Positions 57,100 through 64,000 of a stretch of 64,000 bases of DNA are shown piece after piece. The notes beneath the pieces were generated by a model. That model was not told where the DNA came from, did not search any database, and saw only the letters and a program-made list of their open reading frames with translations. Both the position numbers and the translations under genes were made by a program. Location: assembly GCA_024036415.1 (NCBI GenBank), contig JAMWET010004999.1:165001-229000 (forward strand), in the 5' to 3' direction. Position 1 is the first letter of the stretch, and each line of letters begins with the position of its first letter. Source of the stretch: Prochilodus magdalenae. Its lineage: Eukaryota > Chordata > Actinopteri > Characiformes > Prochilodontidae.

Positions 57100-60000
57100 A
57101 TGCTGTGCTGGGGCAGTTCGGCCTGGGGTCAGCTGGGCCTCGGTGACTCCGAGAGTGCTGTGTTTGAGCCACGGAGCTGCCGTATGTTGAACGGGAGGGG
57201 GCTGAAAGAGGTGGCCAGCGGAGGACAGCATTCACTCTTCCTGCTGCATGATGGGAGTGTGTACACGTGCGGCTCCAACAGCCGTGGCCAGCTGGGCCAC
57301 GAAAAGCCAGAAGCAAAGCCAGGTGAGGACCTGCTTCTCTAAAGATATTTTTCTAATTGTTGAGATGTGAAACTGTAGAATGGAATGGCCTTAAGCTTTA
57401 GTGCCTAAGGTTTGTTTCTTTAGCTCGGCAGTGGAGCTAAAGGGCTAATGTAGCCAACTGCTAGTGGGATAGGAAGTTATGTATGCCATTTAGCTTCATG
57501 TTAGTTGTATAATGTCTACGTCGTTACACGCTTTTCGTTTAACCTCAAGATTGTCTAATGACTCAGACCTGTATATGTATAATAACTCGAGAATGGTGCC
57601 TAGATTAAAACATAAGTAGCAGTCGTTTTTATAGGGCAATTCCACCGAAGTTTTAGAAATTCTACATTATTAAATTGTTGATATAAACAAAATTATTCAG
57701 ACTGGTTGGATGTGTAAGGCTCGGTTCTAGGGAAACTTGCAGAGTGTTGCAGAACTAGACATCTGAATAGTTGAATACCTTTAAAAGCTTCCTCACAGAA
57801 CAATATTGCATTAAATGGGTAAGAAGAAACTGCTTGATGTCTGACGCATTGTTTTTTAAATAGTTTTCTGATGATAAAATTCTGCCCTAAAATATATTTT
57901 AATCAACTAATTCATGATTGATTCAGGAATACATGAATGATATTCTGTGGCAAAATTGTTCCCAATGAAACCAATTTTTTTTTTTTTTAGATTTATGACT
58001 ATTTGACCCTCATTATTACATATAAAAGCTCAGAAGACACAAGCAGGTTCTCTGGTTGTTTGTGATTGTCGTTTTTAAAGAAGGTACAGAATCGAATCAT
58101 GGCCAGTCTCGCCCCAGCATGCAATGCTACCACCCTGGGAGGGTGAGGTGCCACTGCATTTTTCCAGTGCAGCGTCACAGGCCAACTCAATAGCTTAGGC
58201 TGGCTTTACACTTCTGAACCTTGATGCAACTAGAAAATCATTGCACCGTTGTACATTTTTTTCAAGCTGCAATTTGGTTTTGGTTATACCGTATTGTTAT
58301 TGCTGTTAAGTCATTTATAACACATGTAGAGTACCATTGTATATTTTTTAAAGCTGTCATTGATGTTCTGTTTTCTATATATATCTATAGAACATCTATA
58401 TCTTATCTATCTATGTATGGTTCACTTTATGTGTGAGTTTTTTTTTTAATGTGGATATGTTAAGTCTTTGAAAGGGAGCTTTGTTAAAGAGCCATTAAGG
58501 CCTACTTGCTGATTATCTTCCAAAGGCACAAGTAAGTAATAGAGGAGCGCATCTCATTCTCCACTTATGTAATCATTATCACCCTTTTGATTCCGAAGGT
58601 ATATGAGCTCGATGTGAAATTAGAGTGCTGAGAAAGAAGAAAGTGGATTGCGTAAAACAGCGGGCTAATAAAGACGAATAAATGGTGCGAAAGGCAGCCA
58701 TCTAAACAGCTCTGACTGCAGGCTTAGTTAGCTTTAATTAACTCAAGGTTGGTTTCAAAGCTCAGGAAACTGTCAAAATGTACACTTATAAATCTTAAGT
58801 TGATGAGATGGAGTTGTTGGCTCGCATCCCATTTAGTGATGTGGGAACGGCCTACCCACCCAGAGAGCCAGAGGCCATTTATGCACCCTTGTATTGCTGG
58901 CTATAGGAATACTGCGCCTTTGCTGCGGACCAAACTTCCAACGTACTGATGATGCAGACAAACTTGGATGGTTGTACCAATATGAACATCGTAATGATAG
59001 TCCCCTGTCGTTTCTTTGTCCAAAATCATTAACGCGGTCACAGCAGAAGAAGAATGGGTAGTCCAGATCCAAGCTGATCCCTGCGCTACCGCTGTTTTCT
59101 ATGACTGCAGAGTTTCCTCTTGAATAAGGGGAAATTGAGTGCCCTTGTGTGGCAGTGAACCTGCGGCTTCAATCACATTAGTGTCTCTGTGACGTTTGCC
59201 TCAAAGGTCTGTAATCCGAGTTGTAAAGCCACTTTTCCCAGCAGCACACTCTCTTACACATGACCAGTCTGATGTGGTTTAATCTGCAGCCAATCAGGTG
59301 CTCTTCTTCCTATGCAAGTGTATGTGTGTACAAAAGTATCCCTGAAAGAGATAAACACCAGTAGTGGGCCTGATGTTTTGAATTAGCATCTTATCTTTAC
59401 AATATTTAGTTATCATCATATCTAAAGCCCTTTGAGACTTGTAGGGATTTTATTGCTCTATATAAAGATGATCATTATTGCTTAAGACTATGATGATGAG
59501 TAAATGAGTCAGCCTGCTATGATTGACAGCTTTTACGTCCCACAGTGCTGCAACTTAAGCGGCGGTGTTGGACCTCTCCATGCATAATAAAGGAGGGCGT
59601 TTAAAGGAAATGCATTTATGAGGTTGAGCTCAGTCTCTTTGCTGTAACAGTAGGTGCGCTCGTTCTCAGCCTCTGTACAAAATGTGCTGCACGCAAATGC
59701 TTTTGCCACCAACCACTCGCTTTCACGGCAAGGTTTTTCGTTGTGGCTGTTGCAAAATAATAGTTCAGGTTCTTTATAGCTAAGGTGCCACTGTCAAAAG
59801 CTCCTGTGTGTGGGACACTGTTGTTGGTACTGCAGTGCTGGGAATTTTTTGAGAACAGAAAAAGGCACAGGTTTTACTTTCTCTTCAGTAAAAATCCTAA
59901 ATGAAAATGTCCGGAATGAAGGTTGGAATTTCCCAGCTGCTCTTGGCACAAGCAGGTGCTGCCATTTGTTCCGTTTGATTTACCCTAACCTGGCACACCT

Positions 60001-63000
60001 TTGCAGTGGTATTTAGGTGAAAACAAGACAACTGTGGCTGTCCTGCTCACACAGAAACGTCAGGCGTTTAGTGCCAGGAAGTCTGTTTTTCTCATCCCTG
60101 TAAACTTATTAAAAATTCAGCAGACTGGTACACAACGTGGTGTGCATGTTTGTGTGCGTGCCGTGGTTCTATATGGGTTCTTGGTTATTTAAAATAGTAA
60201 AACGAATTACAGAAAGTAATGTTTGTTTGTTCATTATATATATGTTATTATTTTAAACACTGAACCTGTACATCAAACTCACTGCCCCCCTTTTTAGAAA
60301 CACGTAGCTTGCTATTTGTGACCATTTTATTAGAAACACGTAGCTTGTACTTTTACTCAGTACCCACCATCAGTGGACGAAGTACACAAAATATGTACTT
60401 GAGATACTCACAGAAAAATATTCATTCCTTTAGACCTCCACTTGAGTAAAGGAACTAAAGTGACCCTGGCTATTTCATAAAAGACGCCTATATCGTTCCC
60501 CCCCCCCCCCCCCACTGACTCTGACTAGAAATGCCTTTTTTAATGTCAGTGTTGCAGCTAGCAATGTAGCTAGCAGTGTTGTAGCAAGCGTAACTCTTTG
60601 ACCACAGATGAAGGACTCGTTGATGACTAACAAAAGCCATCAGTAGATGGGTCACAGCCTCCTGCCATGAATATACGCAGAGCCAGTTCACTTGTATGAA
60701 GTTACTTTGGTCACAGGTGATAAATTCTAATTTCTAAAGATGACATATTGTAACTGGGTCACATGTTTGTGTGTGTGTGCATGTCTGTCTACAGAGTTGG
60801 TGGCGGCATTGGATGCGCAGAAGATTGTTGGTGTGGCGTGTGGAGAGGCCCACTCTCTTGCAGTAAATGAGCAGGGCCAGGTGTTCGCCTGGGGTGCCGG
60901 AGAGGGAGGTCAGCTTGGTCTCTGCACACAGGAGGAGGCCGTACGAGTGCCCAGGTAGAAAATACTCACTCTCCCTGATGCTGTTTGGTCACTTCACCTG
61001 TTTTCTGTTTTGTAATTAAACTGCACAGCTGTGTGTGAGCATCTGTTCCCAGTTATTTTACCTTGCTTCAAGGACTGTCCTTGCCCCACACTGTATTTTT
61101 ATATCATTAGGAATGTTACAACAAAAGTTGGGAGGACAAGAAATAAGTTTCTTAGCAGGGTAGAACCGTCAGTAGCTGTTGTTTGCATGTCACTGTATTT
61201 GTCACTTAGTCACTCACTGACTTTTCAGACCCGCCTAATATTAACATGCATCTAGGGTGATCTGATCATGTGGCCAGCAAGACACGTAGCTGTTCATACT
61301 TAGCATATCAGAGTGTCTTCAGTGCATCTCTGGTGATCAGATTGCATGAAGGAAGGACACTGTCCACATTTTCTACATCTCTTGCTGCATTTGTTGGCTG
61401 TGTACTGAAGGGGCTGTTACAAATGAAGATCAGATCATAAAAACTCAAAATCAGATGGCATGAACCGTGACTTGTAAACAAAATGTAGAAGATGTGATAA
61501 ATGAAGACACGCAGATGCCTTTGTTTCTACTATGATGGCGCAGCTGATTAAGGAAGTTCTTTGCCACTGTTGAACTCTCATCACGGGCATTTGCGTATGT
61601 CGCTGACCACCTCTTATGGTGGTATGAGTGATTAAACCGTAGTGTGTCTCCAAGATGCCCTGTTCACACCTGTACTTGGCGCTATAACCATGTCATGTCT
61701 TGTATGTTAATGACTCAATGTAGAGCTTCCTTTTCAGGCGTTTATTCAGCAGTAAGGTCACACAGCAGTGTGCAACCCTCACTGACATTCAGCTAATATA
61801 GCAGTTGTACACTGTAATGGTCTCTTATTTATGAAGTGTTTCTTCTACGAGTGTATTATATATTAACCTGTTTTACAAAAATGTTTGCACATACAGTGCA
61901 TGCACGAGCGTCTAGCTAACCATGTGTAACATGTACAGTGAAAGATACAAACCTTTATTAGGTCTCTGCAAAGCTGGTCTGATGATGGTTGCATGTCTTG
62001 TTTATATCACATGACTGAAAGAGGGAAGAACAGATAGCAAAGTACGGGGTCTTGTACAAAAGGCATTTTACTTTAACATCGTAACTGAGCTCAGCAGGCA
62101 GCGTGACAGTCAGGTGTGACAGTGAGAGAGAGTAAACACTGTGTTCTGAAACACTCACTGTGTAGTGAAAAAGTATCAGCTGAAGGGATGAACTGTCACA
62201 CGCCCATCAAGCTCCTCATGGGTGATATCGGCCGGAAACTTAGAACCCCCCCTAGTGATCGTGACTCCCCACTCACAGCCGGCAGAAACTCCCAGATTGT
62301 CCTCACCCGAGTACTGATTAGTCTTACCTGTGTTACTGCCTTTATAAGCTGCTCAGTCAGACTCCATCTTCGATTTTTGATTGCTTTTCATTTTGTATGT
62401 TTTCCTAAACTTGTGCCTGTTTTTTTCTACTGGCATCCCTGGATTGTGTGTTTTTTTTTATTTATTTATTATTTTAAAAAAATAAATCCTTAAAAAGGCT
62501 AAACCGTTCAAAACTGCTTGCACAGTTTATCTAGAACTTTTTTTACAAGGTCTTCTTAGCCTCTGTATCTCAGGAAAACCAAGCTTATAGTCACAGAGGT
62601 GACAAGATCACACGATCACACGTTATTATACAGAAATGTCCTCCTTAACTGTGTTTACTACAACATGGTGTTTATAAATGTTAAATAAAATGTGGCACTA
62701 CTGTGGGTTTTATTTATTTATTTATTTTTCAACTAAAATTATGATGTACTAAAACATTTCTTGAAGTATCGCAATGTTAGATTTTTGCCAGATCACCCAC
62801 CTCTATGACAAGCTGCTTTATGGCTCTGTTTGTAACTACACTGTTTAGTCTGCAACATCATATTTCATTACATGATGGTATCAACTCCACAGAAGATATT
62901 AGAGAATTATTAGAGAAATACAGAATTTGTTTGTCTTCATTTTTTCTGATTTAGAAATCAGAATAGCTATTATATGGATTTTATAATGTTTCTGTTGCAT

Positions 63001-64000
63001 GTTTATTTGTTGAATACTGTGCTAATATCTGCAAATAAAACAGATGTAAGTCAGTCAGAGAAAGAGCCTAGTGGCTGATGAAGGTCCAGTATTTTTAAGA
63101 TTTGAAAAGTTGTTTTTTAATATTTGCCACTTTGTGCAGAAGAAATTTGCACATGTAGAGCATGTAGGGACCATTTACATCAGGGCTGAAGTCGCTGTCC
63201 CACTTTGCCTCTGCACATGCATGAAATTCAGGAAAACCCCATTCTCATCACTGAACACAGCTTTGTCCTTCTCTTCGTATGTACAGGTTAATTAAAAAGT
63301 TGTGTGAACATCGAATCTCTCAAGTCATGTGTGGAAACCAGCACTGCATAGCACTTTCTAAAGGTAAGCCACATTTTATTCTGTTCCACTTTTGATAAAA
63401 TTCTTTAAACTTGCTCTCATTCAGACAGTTCAGCCTTACTGTATTTACCTATATTGAGACTCTGTATATTGAGACTCTTATCAAGATGAATAAGCTATGA
63501 TTTGGAGATGTGATTAGATCAGTTAATACTTCGCAGCCTAGGAGTACTGGTCTTTACATTCAGTCTATTCATGTACATTATCGCCGTTGTGACAGCATTA
63601 CATATCTCTGTGAAAGTGACTTGATTGAAGAAGGTTCTTCATTTAAATGTCTATTAATCTAAGAAGCTTTATATCAAGTAATTTTTGACCATTCCTGGTT
63701 TTACAATGTGTCAAACAGCTGGTGTTTTCCGACGGCAAATAAATGTTTTTGATGTGACATTGACGCACCAGCACCAATGTGGAATATTGGTTCCTTTCTC
63801 AGATGGTCAACTGTTCACGTGGGGTCAGAACTCCAGTGGTCAGCTGGGTTTGGGGAAGGGGGAGCCCAGCTCTCTGTCTCCTCAGCCCCTCAAGTCTCTG
63901 TGTGGGATCCCGCTGGCTCAGATTAGTGCGGGAGGAGATCACAGCTTCGCCCTTTCTCTATCTGGGGCGGTGTTTGGATGGGGAAGGAACAGCGCCGGAC
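57100..64000 (+). CDS. herc3: Gene D: HERC3-like E3 ubiquitin ligase, 5' part only
   Basis: Coding exons seen: 57100-57322, 60795-60954, 63287-63363, 63803-64000 (cut by the window edge); 219 residues in one frame. The start MLCWGSSAWGQLGLGD matches the MLCWG start of HERC3/HERC4. Intact RCC1 blades follow: [46 protein letters not shown] and [11 protein letters not shown], each with the conserved CGxxH/GGxxH-type turns between them. The strings VPRLIKKL and [11 protein letters not shown] are closer to HERC3 than to HERC4. The exon at 63803 is also very close to the matching exons of genes A and B, so D or a close relative is a plausible donor for those copies. The HECT part lies to the right of the window. 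RCC1+HECT gene certain; the symbol herc3 is a best guess. Confidence 0.85.
57323..60794. other. Gene D intron 2
   Basis: 3.5 kb of unique-looking intron. Only a hAT-like fragment (60368-60460) and a poly-C run (about 60498-60514) are recognisable. Confidence 0.45.
60368..60460 (+). mobile_element. hAT-like non-autonomous fragment
   Basis: Contains CAGTGGACGAAGTACACAAA and TAGACCTCCACTTGAGTAAA, matching the ends of the elements at 5531 and 8125-8372. Confidence 0.45.
62180..62470 (+). repeat. Probable dispersed repeat in gene D intron 3
   Basis: Starts ACTGTCACACGCCCATCAAG, passes through AGTACTGATTAGTCTTACCT and ends in a T-rich tail, a pattern seen in common fish repeats. No coding domain; the class is uncertain. 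Confidence 0.35.

Overview
The window is vertebrate, almost certainly teleost, nuclear DNA. Coding sequence is split into short exons with GT-AG introns. The introns carry Tc1/mariner, hAT-like and piggyBac-like remnants, tRNA-headed SINEs with an L2-type tail, large minisatellites, and two intron-embedded tRNA-like genes. The repeat mix suggests an ostariophysan fish, but that is only an impression.

The window is a head-to-tail cluster of four small-HERC E3 ubiquitin ligase genes (RCC1 beta-propeller plus HECT domain), all on the + strand. Gene A (1-12819) lacks its 5' end. Gene B (15980-32549) is complete: 24 coding exons, 992 residues. Gene C (34117-49888) is complete: 24 coding exons, 988 residues. 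Gene D (non-coding exon near 52.9 kb, ATG at 57100) runs off the right edge. Every exon junction I traced keeps frame, and intron phases match between genes. A, B and C keep the HECT cysteine. D has an intact, HERC3-like N-terminus. B and C start with a diverged first ~105 residues and resemble the lineage-specific, interferon-type HERC genes related to mammalian HERC5/HERC6.

Regions: 1-12.8 kb gene A, with two antisense tRNA-like genes and a 134-bp inverted repeat around one exon; 12.8-16.0 kb intergenic, with a probable solo LTR and a 1.46-kb 23-bp minisatellite that ends at the gene B promoter; 16.0-32.5 kb gene B, with a 1.8-kb hAT-type element and several Tc1 remnants in introns; 32.5-34.1 kb intergenic, with a 21-bp minisatellite and the gene C promoter; 34.1-49.9 kb gene C, with GATA/GACA and GGTA arrays in introns; 49.9-52.8 kb intergenic, with a TG-rich array; 52.8-64 kb gene D.

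The strongest new signal is regulatory. B and C each carry an ISRE-type element of the same core and orientation about 100 bp upstream of the ATG. C has two more ISRE-like copies made by local tandem duplication. D instead has CCAAT boxes and an E-box and no clear ISRE. This suggests a HERC3-type housekeeping gene beside interferon-inducible duplicates. The second notable signal is the inverted repeat in gene A, which could fold its pre-mRNA over one exon and hide the next 3' splice site.
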